A stretch of DNA of 64,000 nt from assembly GCA_031772625.1 (NCBI GenBank), contig CM062820.1, positions 318,516,545 to 318,580,544 on the forward strand, in the 5' to 3' direction. Position 1 is the stretch's first letter. Each line of letters begins with the position of its first letter. The DNA is from Pinus tabuliformis. Lineage: Eukaryota; Streptophyta; Pinopsida; Pinales; Pinaceae. Shown piece by piece: positions 22,251 to 34,430 of this stretch. A model generated the notes under the pieces. That model made no database searches and was not told the origin of the DNA. It saw only the letters and a list, made by a program, of their open reading frames with translations. Position numbers and translations under genes: made by a program.

Positions 22251-24189
22251 TGTTATTACCCCAAGAAACTCACCTAGGTTGTAAATCGGTGATGCTCAGG
22301 AACATTACAAATTCAACCAAATATAGTTGGATAAATGGTGGATGAATGGAACAAATGCTGCATATTCAAGCCAGATAACCACTTCTACTATGATTGACCC
22401 CAGACATGGGTGAACACCCCCAGACTACAAGGCTTTTAACCACCTATTACTCACAGTTTGAGGATAAGGTGATAATGGAGAAGACTGACCACACCAGCAG
22501 ATGCACAGGACCCTGTGATGGCCGGCTGCAATCAGTTAAGAGGTCTGTAAATCTAGTTTCTAATGCACAGACAGGATGACAGCTCTCTATGCATTAAACA
22601 ACAGAAACCTGCACACATGTTTTATGATACATGCTAAATCCTAACACAGAGGTGGGATGACAGCCCCTCTGATGCTAAACATTCACAGCAATAGAACAAA
22701 TGCAAACAGGCACAGCCTGGAACAAGAAAGAGAAGTGGAAAGTGAGCAATAAACAGCAAAAGAAGCTTGCATTAGCTGGAAATGAAGACCAGACGCTGCA
22801 GGTTACAAAGTAGTTACAGTCTCCAGAAGTTGAACCTTACAACAGGGTTCTCTTCATCTAACACTCATCCCCCTATTACATCTCTGTTATGGGTATATAT
22901 ACAATTTGTTTACAAAATTGCTCTGCTAAGCTATGCGTGGAGGAGTCAATAAATGATCACCAACCACATTTACAATTAGATATGGGCCACTGATACAAAT
23001 ATGGCCGTGTTGTAAATGGATTTGACCCCCTCTGGCAGCTGGAGTATTAACTGAAAGACGCCCCATAACTGATAAATGTAGTGATCTGCTCGAGGCTATC
23101 CTTTTCAATCTTCGGCCACTCTGTTAGTTAAATGCGGTGGTTGCAAAATAACTGCGTTGAGTGGTAAACGCTGGCCGCCTTCGGGAGCACAGGACAGGCT
23201 ATGGACACAGGCAGCATGGAGGAAGATCCACCGTTGAATATCGTGGATCGACGGCGGAGAGCGCTTTGCAATGGCTACCGGGAAGAAACGGGAACAACGA
23301 AACTGAGCCGTTGGATGAAACAGACGGACGACAGATATAGCTCAGCGGGAGGAAACAGGTGGAAGTGGGATCAGCGATTATCGTTGGATAAAATGAATGA
23401 TCGGCGGATGAAGGGATACACTATCGGGAAGCGCAAAAGGCAGAAAGATTGAGTTACACGCAAATACACTGTCGGAGGCGGAAAAGCGGACTTGAAATTT
23501 TATACAAGGGAGCAGCGAGTTGAATCGGGTCCGGAACCTGATATCGCATCGGCGGAGTGGAGTGGTTTACATTAACAACAAGCCCTGACCCTGCGACTTG
23601 CGATCGCCGATGAATATCGCATCGGCAGTTCAGAAGCGGGCACAAACAGACATGGGCCGTTGGATTGTCAGGACTGTTCGGACGACGGAGAAATGATTCC
23701 AACATCGCATCGGGAAGACAAGGGGAGCGGAAGCCTTTTTACAGATGCGATCGCCGATAGCGACGAGACTGCGGACCCGATAAAAGAATTAGCCACCGTT
23801 TAAAGCCATATCGCGTCCGAAGGGGAAATAGGTAATTGGAAATCGGCGATTGTTAAGACATGGCTTATGAAAGACTTGCGGAAAGCTGCGATTGCGATGA
23901 GGGAAAAAGGGGCTTAGGAAAAGCGCATGGTCACGTGACCACGGTCTCATGGGTTAAGCACCCGGGGCTTAAGGAAAAGGGGCTAAAGAGGGCTTTGTTG
24001 GGATTTGGGGGGGTTTACACGGGGAATGGAGAGATTTTTAGGAGGAAAAACAGAGATAGAGGAGCTAAGAGAGTATGAGGAAAATGGGGGAAGAAGGAAA
24101 CAGACTGCCACGAGCCCCTTTTGTGCAAAAACACACGACCGAGCTGATATTTGGTCCTCCAAATGCTGAAGTTTGTAGCAGAGCTAACA
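22251..24189 (-). repeat. Array LTR2
   Basis: 1939 bp. It carries the extra T (GCGTTGAGTGG) and GATAAATGTAGTG shared with LTR4, but GTTATGGGTATAT shared with LTR3. Confidence 0.95.
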
Positions 24190-25798
24190 CTGGCTCCTTC
24201 TGGGGATGAGATCCTCCCTGTGAGGTCTCAAGAACTGCAGACCAATGCCTTCATACAAAATTAAGCTTAAAAACACTTGCCTAGTGTCCATTGGGCATGG
24301 AGTCAACTAAGCATACAACATAAAACTGTAAAAGAACTTAATCACAAACATTAAAGCCTGAAAACATAAACTTCAAAATTTGCCCATTTGCTGGGCCACC
24401 AAAATTGTTTCTCCTTCTCTCAGCCCGGTTCATCATATATCAGCAAGATTGGATTTATTTGATCCCCTACCTCAAATAGTTTGGGACATTTGAGCTTGAT
24501 AGGTAGATAGGGATCACATTTCATTTCCCCTCTGCGTAGTTTCCTCCTTGGATGTTCCTCATGGGAGCCTTTGTACACCTGCTGGATAAAAATGAATGCC
24601 GTGTACTTCTTTGTGCTATCTGTGGCCTGCACCGTTAACATGAATGGAAAACCAATGTGCTCTCGTGTGGAGGACACATAGACATCACCTGCTCCAACAT
24701 CTTCTTTAGGACAGTCCTCTTCCAAGGAGGATTCCCAAAACTGCACGTCCTCTCCCTCTGTTATCTGGCAAGCTGCCTTTTCATTTTTTGTGGGGTCCAT
24801 TTGAGCAGGCATTAGAGTATCAAGATTGAGGTGATCAGTCTCAAGCTTGGGCATTGAGCTATTTCCTGCCTTAGTGTTCATGGGGCAACTTAGAGGGCTT
24901 GTCACTTGAGCATACAAAGAAACAAAAGATGATGGAGAGTTTTCCTCTCCCTTACTGATTATTGAGTTCTTCCCCCAGTGCTTTAGGAATACATCATCTA
25001 GAGCCTCAATGTGTGCAATAGACCTAGGGGGTATCTGTCTGAACCAATTTCTAGCGTCCCCATCTAGGCTTTGGACAAAAACCCTCATCCACACATCCTC
25101 TTTATAGATATCCAGGTTATCAGCATAGCTATAAAAGGACTCTAAATGTTCTTGAGCTGATATTCCCTCTGCACCAGTAAACTTAGGCATGTATTCTCGA
25201 AAATCTCCTGCAGGCATGGTATTTAGAGGAGAAGGCAAGACCAAAGGTCCATACCTGGCAGCAACTATTCGTTCTATCTTTGTGAGAGCTTGCTGGCCTG
25301 CCATGAATGAGCCTAAATGAAAGGGTACTGGTAGACTGAGTGGTATGAAGTGATGCAATGGATAATAGAAACAAAGGAAATTGACGGACAGTATGGGATA
25401 CTTTTTCTACTGAGGTTTGAAAAGGAAATGAATAACCAAGAGCGGTATGAATCTCTGAAGGTGAACTTCACTAACAGGGACACATAAAAATTCTTTAAGG
25501 CTTACCTGATCCTGATGCTCCTTTCTGCAATGTTTTCTTTGAGTTAACAATCTTTTCAGGGTCAGGCACTGGAACAGCTGGAGACTTCTGCGGATTTCTT
25601 CTAGTATGCCTCACAAACTGCGCCAGAACTTCAATGTGGAGTCGCCAAAGGACGGCCTTCCTCCAGTGGAGTCGCCAGACAGATGATTACAACCAAAATC
25701 TGTGCTCAAACCTTGTCTATCATCAAAGCTTGAAGTTGTGTCGTCTCCCAGGGAAGCTGAGCTTCGATTCTCTTCTCCCCGGCAACGGCGCCAATTAA
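24190..25798 (-). mobile_element. Array internal region 2
   Basis: 1609 bp, same plan as region 1. Contains the only unbroken gag frame of the array. Variants such as ATCTGGCAAGC and ATTGAGTTCTTCC separate it from regions 1 and 3. Primer site 25777-25793. Confidence 0.92.
24420..25358 (-). CDS. gag: Gag-only ORF of non-autonomous retroelement (intact copy, 312 codons)
   Basis: Open from 25358 to 24420 on the minus strand. A start at the internal Met of MAGQQALTKIERIVAARYG is equally likely. Residues about 40-140 form a retrotransposon gag (capsid) domain: FREYMPKFTGAEGISAQEHL, DVWMRVFVQSLDGDARNWFR, IEALDDVFLKHWG. The rest has no zinc knuckle, protease or RT. The last ~110 residues (QFWESSLEEDCPKED, then HIGFPFMLTVQATDSTKKYT and AFIFIQQVYKGSHEEHPRRK) match no gag part I know. 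The protein could coat element RNA and rely on a partner's enzymes. Units 1 and 3 carry stops, so purifying selection is doubtful. Confidence 0.8.
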   Translation of the reverse strand: MHHFIPLSLPVPFHLGSFMAGQQALTKIERIVAARYGPLVLPSPLNTMPAGDFREYMPKFTGAEGISAQEHLESFYSYADNLDIYKEDVWMRVFVQSLDGDARNWFRQIPPRSIAHIEALDDVFLKHWGKNSIISKGEENSPSSFVSLYAQVTSPLSCPMNTKAGNSSMPKLETDHLNLDTLMPAQMDPTKNEKAACQITEGEDVQFWESSLEEDCPKEDVGAGDVYVSSTREHIGFPFMLTVQATDSTKKYTAFIFIQQVYKGSHEEHPRRKLRRGEMKCDPYLPIKLKCPKLFEVGDQINPILLIYDEPG

Positions 25799-27736
25799 TG
25801 TTATCACCCCAAGAAACTCACCTAGGTTGTAAATCGGTGATGCTCAGGAACATTACAAATTCAACCAAATATAGTTGGATAAATGGTGGATGAATGGAAC
25901 AAATGCTGCATATTCAAGCCAGATAACCACTTCTACTATGATTGACCCCAGACATGGGTGAACACCCCCAGACTACAAGGCTTTTAACCACCTATTACTC
26001 ACAGTTTGAGGATAAGGTGATAATGGAGAAGACCGACCACACCAGCAGATGCACAGGACCCTGTGATGGCCGGCTGCAACCAGTTAAGAGGTCTGTAAAT
26101 CTAGTTTCTAATACACAGACAGGATGACAGCTCTCTATGCATTAAACAACAGAAACCTGCACACATGTTCTATGATACTTGCTAAATCCTAACACAGAGG
26201 TGGGATGACAGCCCCTTTGATGCTAAACATTCACAGCAATAGAACAAATGCAAACAGGCACAGCCTGGAACAAGAAAGAGAAGTGGAAAGTGAGCAATAA
26301 ACAGCAAAAGAAGCTTGCATTAGCTGGAAATGAAGACCAGACGCTGCAGGTTACAAAGTAGTTACAGTCTCCAGAAGTTGAACCTTACAACAGGGTTCTC
26401 TTCATCTAACACTCATCCCCCTATTACATCTCTGTTATGGGTATATATACAATTTGTTTACAAAATTGCTCTGCTAAGCTATGCGTGGAGGAGTCAATAA
26501 ATGATCACCAACCACATTTACAATTAGATATGGGCCACTGATACAAATATGGCCGTGTTGTAAATGGATTTGACCCCCTCTGGCAGCTGGAGTATTAACT
26601 GAAAGACGCCCCATAACTGATAAATCTAGTGATCTGCTCGAGGCTATCCTTTTCAATCTTCGACCACTCTGTTAGTTAAATGCGGTGGTTGCAAAATAAC
26701 TGCGTGAGTGGTAAACGCTGGCCGCCTTCGGGAGCACAGGACAGGCTATGGACACGGGCAACATGGAGGAAGATCCACCGTTGAATATCGTGGATCGGCG
26801 GCGGAGATCGCTTTGCAATGGCTACCGGGAAGAAACGGGAACAACGAAACTGAGCCGTTGGATGAAACAGACGGACGACAGATATAGCTCAGCGGGAGGA
26901 AACAGGTGGAAGTGGGATCAGCGATTATCGTTGGATAAAATGAATGATCGGCAGATGAAGGAATACACTATCGGGAAGCGCAAAAGGCAGAAAGATTGAG
27001 TTACACGCAAATACACTGTCGGAGGCGGAAAAGGGGACTTGAAATTTTATACAAGGGAGCAGCGAGTTGAATCGGGTCCGGAACCTGATATCGCATCGGC
27101 AGAGTGGAGTGGTTTACGTTAACAACAAGCCCTGACCCTGCGACTTGCGATCGCCGATGAATATCGCATCGGCAGTTCGGAAGCGGGCGCGAACAGACAT
27201 GGGCCGTTGGATTGTCAGGACTGTTCGGACGACGGAGAAATGATTCCAACATCGCATCGGGAAGACAAGGGGAGCGGAAACCTTTTTACAGATGCGATCG
27301 CCGATAGCGACGAGACTGCGGACCCGATAAAAGAATTAGCCACCGTTTAAAGCCATATCGCGTCCGAAGGGGAAATAGGTAATTGGAAATTGGCGATTGT
27401 TAAGACATGGCTTACGAAAGACTTGCGGAAAGCTGCGATTGCGATGAGGGAAAAAGGGGCTTAGGAAAAGTGCATGGTCACGTGACCACGGTCTCATGGG
27501 TTAAGCACCCGGGGCTTAAGGAAAAGGGGCTAAAGAGGGCTTTGTTGGGATTTGGGGGGGTTTACACGGGGAATGGAGAGATTTTTAGGGGGAAAAACAG
27601 AGATAGAGGAGCTAAGAGAGTATGAGGAAAATGGGGGAAGAAGGAAACAGACTGCCACGAGCCCCTTTTGTGCAAAAACACACGACCGAGCTGATATTTG
27701 GTCCTCCAAATGCTGAAGTTTGTAGCAGAGCTAACA
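25799..27736 (-). repeat. Array LTR3
   Basis: 1938 bp. Shares GATAAATCTAGTG and the shorter GCGTGAGTGG with LTR1, GTTATGGG with LTR2, and GATACTTGCT with LTR4. Confidence 0.95.
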
Positions 27737-29345
27737 CTGGCTCCTTCTGGGGATGAGATCCTCCCTGTGAGGTCTCAAGAACTGCAGACCAATGCCTTCA
27801 TACAAAATTAAGCTTAAAAACACTTGCCTAGTCTCCATTGGGCATGGAGTCAACTAAGCATACAACATAAAACTGTAAAAGAACTTAATCACAAACATTA
27901 AACCCTGAAAACATAAACTTCAAAATTTGCCCATTTGCTGGGCCACCAAAATTGTTTCTCCTGCTCTCAGCCCGGTTCATCATATATCAACAGGATTGGA
28001 TTTATTTGATCCCCTACCTCAAATAGTTTGGGACATTTGAGCTTGATAGGTAGATAGGGATCACATTTCATTTCCCCTCTACGTATTTTCCTCCTTGGAT
28101 GTTCCTCATGGGAGCCTTTGTACACCTGCTGGATAAAAATGAATGCCGTGTACTTCTTTGTGCTATCTGTGGCCTGCACCGTTAACATGAATGGAAAACC
28201 AATGTGCTCTCGTGTGGAGGACACACAGACATCACCTGCTCCAGCATCTTCTTTAGGACAGTCCTCTTCCAAGGAGGATTCCCAAAACTGCACGTCCTCT
28301 CCCTCTGTTATCTAGCAAGCTGCCTTTTCATTTTTTGTGGGGGCCATTTGAGCAGGCATTAGAGTATCAAGATTGAGGTGATCAGTCTCAAGCTTGGGCA
28401 TTGAGCTATTTCCTGCCTTAGTGTTCATGGGGCAACTTAGAGGGCTTGTCACTTGAGCATACAAAGAAACAAAAGATGATGGAGAGTTTTCCTCTCCCTT
28501 ACTGATTACTGAGTTATTCCCCCAGTGCTTTAGGAATACATCATCTAGAGCCTCAATGTGTGCAATAGACCTAGGGGGTATCTATCTGAACCAATTTCTA
28601 GCGTCCCCATCTAGGCTTTGGACAAAAACCCTCATCCACACATCCTCTTCATAGATATCCAGGTTATCAGCATAGCTATAAAAGGACTCTAAATGTTCTT
28701 GAGCTGATATTCCCTCTGCACTAGTAAACTTAGGCATGTATTCTCGAAAATCTCCTGCAGGCATGGTATTTAGAGGAGAAGGCAAGACCAAAGGTCCATA
28801 CCTGGCAGCAACTATTCGTTCTATCTTTGTGAGAGCTTGCTGGCCTGCCATGACTGAGCCTAAATGAAAGGGTACTGGTAGACTGAGTGGTATGAAGTGA
28901 TGCAATGGATAATAGAAACAGAGGAAATTGACGGACAGTATGGGATACTTTTTCTACTGAGGTTTGAAAAGGAAATGAATAACCAGGAGCGGTATGAATC
29001 TCTGAAGGTGAACTTCACTAACAGAGACACATAAAAATTCTTTAAGGCTTACCTGATCCTGATGCTCCTTTCTGCAATGTTTTCTTTGAGTTAACAATCT
29101 TTTCAGGGTCAGGCACTGGAACAGCTGGAGACTTCTGCGGATTTCTTCTAGTATGCCTCACAAACTGCGCCAGAACTTCAATGTGGAGTCGCCAAAGGAC
29201 GGCCTTCCTCCAGTGGAGTCGCCAGACAGATGATTACAACCAAAATCTGTGCTCAAACCTTGTCTGTCATCAAAGCTTGAAGTTGTGTCGTCTCCCGGGG
29301 AAGCTGAGCTTCGATTCTATTCTCCCCGGCAACAGCGCCAATTAA
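27737..29345 (-). mobile_element. Array internal region 3
   Basis: 1609 bp. Same stop (TCTAGC on plus) and same GGGGGCCATTT variant as region 1. Its primer site has one substitution (29324-29340). Confidence 0.92.
27967..28905 (-). pseudogene. gag: Array unit 3 gag, broken
   Basis: Two open pieces (28905-28582 and 28293-27967). One TAG at about 28579-28581 follows NWFR, and a second at the same Gln position as in unit 1. The C-terminal piece ends like the intact unit 2 ORF (LLIYDEPG). Confidence 0.85.
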
Positions 29346-31284
29346 TGTTATCACCCCAAGAAACTCACCTAGGTTGTAAATCGGTGATGCTCAGGAACAT
29401 TACAAATTCAACCAAATATAGTTGGATAAATGGTGGATGAATGGAACAAATGCTGCATATTCAAGCCAGATAACCACTTCTACTATGATTGACCCCAGAC
29501 ATGGGTGAACACCCCCAGACTACAAGGCTTTTAACCACCTATTACTCACAGTTTGAGGATAAGGTGATAATGGAGAAGACTAACCACACCAGCAGATGCA
29601 CAGGACCCTGTGATGGCCGGCTGCAACCAGTTAAGAGGTTTGTAAATCTAGTTTCTAATGCACAGACAGGATGACAGCTCTCTATGCATTAAACAACAAA
29701 AACCTGCACACATGTTCTATGATACTTGCTAAATCCTAACACAGAGGTGGGATGACAGCCCCTCTGATGCTAAACATTCACAGCAATAGAACAAATGCAA
29801 ACAGGCACAGCCTGGAACAAGAAAGAGAAGTGGAAAGTGAGCAATAAACAGCAAAAGAAGCTTGCATTAGCTGGAAATGAAGACCAGACGCTGCAGGTTA
29901 CAAAGTAGTTACAGTCTCCAGAAGTTGAACCTTACAACAGGGTTCTCTTCATCTAACACTCATCCCCCTATTACATCTCTGTTCTGGGTATATATACAAT
30001 TTGTTTACAAAATTGCTCTGCTAAGCTATGCGTGGAGGAGTCAATAAATGATCACCAACCACATTTACAATTAGATATGGGCCACTGATACAAATATGGC
30101 CGTGTTGTAAATGGATTTGACCCCCTCTGGCAGCTGGAGTATTAACTGAAAGACGCCCCATAACTGATAAATGTAGTGATCTGCTCGAGGCTATCCTTTT
30201 CAATCTTCGGCCACTCTGTTAGTTAAATGCGGTGGTTGCAAAATAACTGCGTTGAGTGGTAAACGCTGGCCGCCTTCGGGAGCACAGGACAGGCTATGGA
30301 CACGGGCAACATGGAGGAAGATCCACCGTTGAATATCGTGGATCGGCGGCGGAGATCGCTTTGCAATGGCTACCGGGAAGAAACGGGAACAACGAAACTG
30401 AGCCGTTGGATGAAACAGACGGACGACAGATATAGCTCAGCGGGAGGAAACAGGTGGAAGTGGGATCAGCGATTATCGTTGGATAAAATGAATGATCGGC
30501 GGATGAAGGGATACACTATCGGGAAGCGCAAAAGGCAGAAAGATTGAGTTACACGCAAATACACTGTCGGAGGCGGAAAAGCGGACTTGAAATTTTATAC
30601 AAGGGAGCAGCGAGTTGAATCGGGTCCGGAACCTGATATCGCATCGGCGGAGTGGAGTGGTTTATGTTAACAACAAGCCCTGACCCTGCGACTTGCGATC
30701 GCCGATGAATATCGCATCGGCAGTTCGGAAGCGGGCGCGAACAGACATGGGCCGTTGGATTGTCAGGACTGTTCAGACGACGGAGAAATGATTCCAACAT
30801 CGCATCGGGAAGACAAGGGGAGTGGAAGCCTTTTTACAGATGCGATCGCCGATAGCGACGAGACTGCGGACCCGATAAAAGAATTAGCCATCGTTTAAAG
30901 CCATATCGCGTCCGAAGGGGAAATAGGTAATTGGAAATCGGCGGATGTTAAGACATGGCTTATGAAAGACTTGCGGAAAGCTGCGATTGTGATGAGGGAA
31001 AAAGGGGCTTAGGAAAAGCGCATGGTCACGTGACCACGGTCTCATGGGTTAAGCACCCGGGGCTTAAGGAAAATGGGCTAAAGAGGGCTTTGTTGGGATT
31101 TGGGGGGGTTTACACGGGGAATGGAGAGATTTTTAGGAGGAAAAACAGAGATAGAGGAGCTAAGAGAGTATGAGGAAAATGGGGGAAGAAGGAAACAGAC
31201 TGCCACGAGCCCCTTTTGTGCAAAAACACACGACCGAGCTGATATTTGGTCCTCCAAATGCTGAAGTTTGTAGCAGAGCTAACA
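29346..31284 (-). repeat. Array LTR4
   Basis: 1939 bp, ending GAGCTAACA at 31284, followed by the duplicated target GTAAT. Shares the 1-base insertion with LTR2, GTTCTGGG with LTR1, and GATACTTGCT with LTR3. Confidence 0.95.
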
Positions 31285-31289
31285 GTAAT

Positions 31290-31893
31290 AGTGAGTAAAC
31301 AGTCAGTTGGGACACTAGTGAACTAATTAGTGATACTCTAGTTAACTGAAGATTCCACCATCAGAAACTCATGTATGTTGATTTTGAGAAAGACCCAGTT
31401 GAGACTAGAGTGCAGGGACATTACACTGTTTGTTTTATATTTTTTTGAGTTACACTTATAATGCATACATTCAGGGACTGATCCTTAAGGGATTGCACTA
31501 TTTTTAGAGGCTTCATTTCCCTTTAAATACAAGCTATTCTCCATAGGAATTACACATTGGAATAGAGACTTGGAGAGCTTGTGAAGAGGTTAAGCTTTGG
31601 CCTTGAGCTTGCTTATGAGTTGGAGATTGAATTTGTTGAGTGTTGGGATTGTTCTAGAGAGAACAAGCATTGTAATTTCATCTTGATTTTCGTGATTAAT
31701 ACAAAACATATAGTGGGGTTTTGAGTTGTGGCTTTCCCCAGATATTTATTGTGTTATGTGCCTTTGATTCTCTTCCTCTATTGATAATTGTTTGCTCGGT
31801 GTTTGTGGACTTACGATGTAAAGAGTAGAAGTAGATTCTTGTCTCTTGCTTTAGCAAATTCCATTAGCTTGTGAATCTACAAGATTTTCTACA
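31290..31893 (+). repeat. copia-2 5' LTR, right part
   Basis: Resumes the LTR broken at 18704. From CAGTTGGGACACTAGTG on it matches 36332-36923 and ends TTTTCTACA. The first ~20 bases contain a short extra repeat relative to the 3' LTR. Confidence 0.92.
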
Positions 31894-31905
31894 TGGTATC
31901 AGAGC
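31894..31905 (+). other. copia-2 primer binding site (initiator Met tRNA)
   Basis: TGGTATCAGAGC directly abuts the 5' LTR end. Confidence 0.92.
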
Positions 31906-32229
31906 AATATTGTTTTTTGGGCCAAGAGTTTGTAAAGAATTTTTTAGAGTTTCTGTGAAAAAGTTTCAAAAACAAGTTGCAGATTTGGATTCCCTTAGAA
32001 AAGCTACCCAAATTCAAAAAACAAATTGGCCAAATCAGAGTTCGGATGAGGGATATATCGATGATTTAAAATCAACTCTCTAGAGGAGATTTCGAAGTTT
32101 TGAGTTTCTAGGTTACAGGTGAAAGTCGAATTTGCATACATACTCCAGGATTGACATATGGAATTCCATGGGTTGAGGCTTGAGTATGTCGTGGAAGGCA
32201 GCTTAAATTTTATATCCTAGAGGGAGAGG

Positions 32230-33160
32230 ATGGAGGCTGTGTTAGAAGATAATGGCCTGAAGGAATTCGTTGATCAAGAAATCCCCAAGCCAGGAGCTAT
32301 GGATGCACAGAACTTGGCCAAATGGAAGAAGTGTCTGGCGAAGGCAAGGCGGATAATCCTTGAAGGAGTTCGAGACCACATTGTCTCGAGTCTCCATGGC
32401 AAGGAAACTCTGCATTCTATGTGGAAAACATTGACGGACTTGTATCAGAATAGTATTGATCAAAGGAAGTTGGCACTAAAGGATAAAATTCATAAAATCA
32501 AGATGGAGAAAGGCGAGACGATTCCAAAGTACTTGACCAAGTTCACTCAATGTTGGGATGAACTTGGAAGTGTTAGAATCACAGTTTCCAAGGAGGATAT
32601 GGTGAGCCTTGCTATTCTTGGACTCCCAAAGAGTTGGCATAGTTATCAAGACTCTGTCAATGGTCGGGAGAAGCTGCCAGATTGGGAACAACTATGGTCA
32701 GATTTGATGCAGGATGAGATCAGGAGGAACACCAGGGATGGCTCTTCATCAAAGATTGATGATGAAGATAACTGTGCCTTAGCGATTAAGGCAAGGAAGG
32801 GGGAAGGTAAAATTTCTCGTTCCAAATCATATTCTTATCATGGAGGTAAGAAGAAGGACATAATGAAATTTAAATGCTTTCATTGTCACAAGATGGTTCA
32901 CTTTGCTACAAATTGTCCATTGAAGAAGTCCAAGGAGAAGTCTTCAGGAGGTGTGGCAGGTAAGGCTCTGGCCTCCCAATTCAAATTAAACTTTTCCCTC
33001 ATTGCATGCATGGTGTCTTCAATGATCGGAAGTGTCTGGTGCTTAGACAGTGGAGCTTCTTTCCACATGACTGGCGACAAAGATTTATTCAATGAACTGG
33101 AGGAGAAATATCTCAAGATGCATATTGAGATGGGTGATGATGTTAAGTATATGTTATTGG
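32230..33160 (+). pseudogene. gag: copia-2 gag and protease
   Basis: ATG 32230 opens a copia gag: NLAKWKKCLAKARRIILEGV, HSMWKTLTDLYQN and the SLAILGLPKSWHSYQDSVNG stretch. A correct zinc knuckle CFHCHKMVHFATNC sits at about 32875-32917, and a protease with the active-site motif VWCLDSGASFHMTGD at about 33036-33080. The frame shifts near 33150 after MGDDVKY. The continuation (FQKVHVAPLTLKNV) is in another frame, so protease is split from the rest. The capsid part is otherwise whole. Confidence 0.9.
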
Positions 33161-34430
33161 TGTGGGCATTATTACTTTTCAGAAGGTGCATGTGGCTCCA
33201 CTCACCTTGAAGAATGTTATTCTTGAGAATGGAGGCTATGATGTGATATTTTCGAAAGGAAAGGTGTTCCTTCAACACATAGCCACAGGTCAAGTAAAAA
33301 AGATAGGGATTTGAGTTCAAAAGCGGAAAAGATGGTGAGCTGAGACATCAGCGAGTTGTGGCACAAGCGATTGGGCCACTTGCATCATGGGGCTTTGAAG
33401 ATATTGCATCAAATCTCTAGCAGTCTTCCCAAAGGTACACTTGAGCAAGTTGATACATGCAAGGGTTGTACTTTGGGAAAATATACCAAGTCTTCCTTCG
33501 GAGATAGAGATAGTTGAGCAGAGTCTATTATGGAGAGAGTCCATTCAAATGTGTGTGGACCATTATCGGTAGTATCCACTGCCAAACACAAGTATTATGT
33601 TATATTTTTAGATTATTATTCTCATAAATGTTGGATATTTTTCATGCAGAGAAAGGATCTGACATTCACAAAGTTTTGTGAATTCAAATCATTGGTCAAG
33701 AAAGAGTCAGGAAAGAAGGTTAAATCTCTACAGAGTGATAATGGTGGAGAATATGTCTCCAATGATTTTAATAACTTCTGTGCAGTAGAAGGGATTAAAC
33801 TAGAGTTTACGACACCTCATAACCCTCAACAAAATGGGGATGCCGAGAGGAAGAGCAAGAGCATAGTAGGGGCAGAAACGGCGATGTTGCATGATCAATG
33901 CATACCACTACACTTATGGGCTGAGGCATGCAACACAATGGTTTATGTTCAGAACCGTAGCCCACATCGGATACTTGAGAGTAAAACACCAGAGGAAGCA
34001 TATTCCGGTAAGAGGCTAAATGTTGGTCACTTCAAGATTTTTCGGTCATCGGTTTATTGCCATGTGACCAAAGATTCATGGAAGAAGCTTGAGCCAACAA
34101 TAGAGTTAGGGATATTTATGGGGTACACTCATACTCCCCAAAACTATCGGGTGTACATGCAAACCAGTCGGATGACAGTGGTTTGTAGGGATGTCAAGTT
34201 TGATGAGGAGAAGGCCATGCGAGTATCCCTTGAGAGGGAGCTTGAGCCATATGCAGAGGAGGAAATTTTAGTTCCTAAGGTTGAGGAGCCTCATATTCAT
34301 GTGGAGAAGCCACATGCAGAGGTTCTAGGAGTGGAGACATCCACTCAGGCAGAGTCTTCCAAAGAAGGATGAAAGCGCACTAGAGAGGCTAACAGATTGT
34401 TGGATGATGCACGGGAGAATGTGGGAGCAC
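33161..34430 (+). pseudogene. pol: copia-2 integrase
   Basis: The pre-integrase zinc domain reads LWHKRLGHLHHGALKIL and CKGCTLGKYTKSSF (33355-33500), followed by a TGA at about 33513. The 280-codon frame 33530-34372 carries the catalytic core, with Asp in VIFLDYYSHKC, Asp in LQSDNGGEYVSN and Glu in NPQQNGDAERKSKS. The copia tail follows, HFKIFRSSVYCHVTKDSWKK. It ends at TGA 34370-34372 in the acidic linker before RT. Confidence 0.9.

Larger units (their letters stand above)
18705..31284 (-). mobile_element. Tandem head-to-tail array of gag-only LTR retroelement: 4 LTRs, 3 internal regions
   Basis: Order: LTR1 18705-20642, internal 20643-22250, LTR2 22251-24189, internal 24190-25798, LTR3 25799-27736, internal 27737-29345, LTR4 29346-31284. 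The period is about 3547 bp. All units point the same way on the minus strand. Outer flanks carry a perfect GTAAT duplication (18700-18704 and 31285-31289), so the array occupies one insertion site. Each internal region has an Asp-tRNA primer site at one edge, a purine-rich tract at the other and a gag frame, but no pol. It thus resembles a TR-GAG/LARD-type non-autonomous element. LTR-LTR unequal recombination is the simplest origin. Confidence 0.95.
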
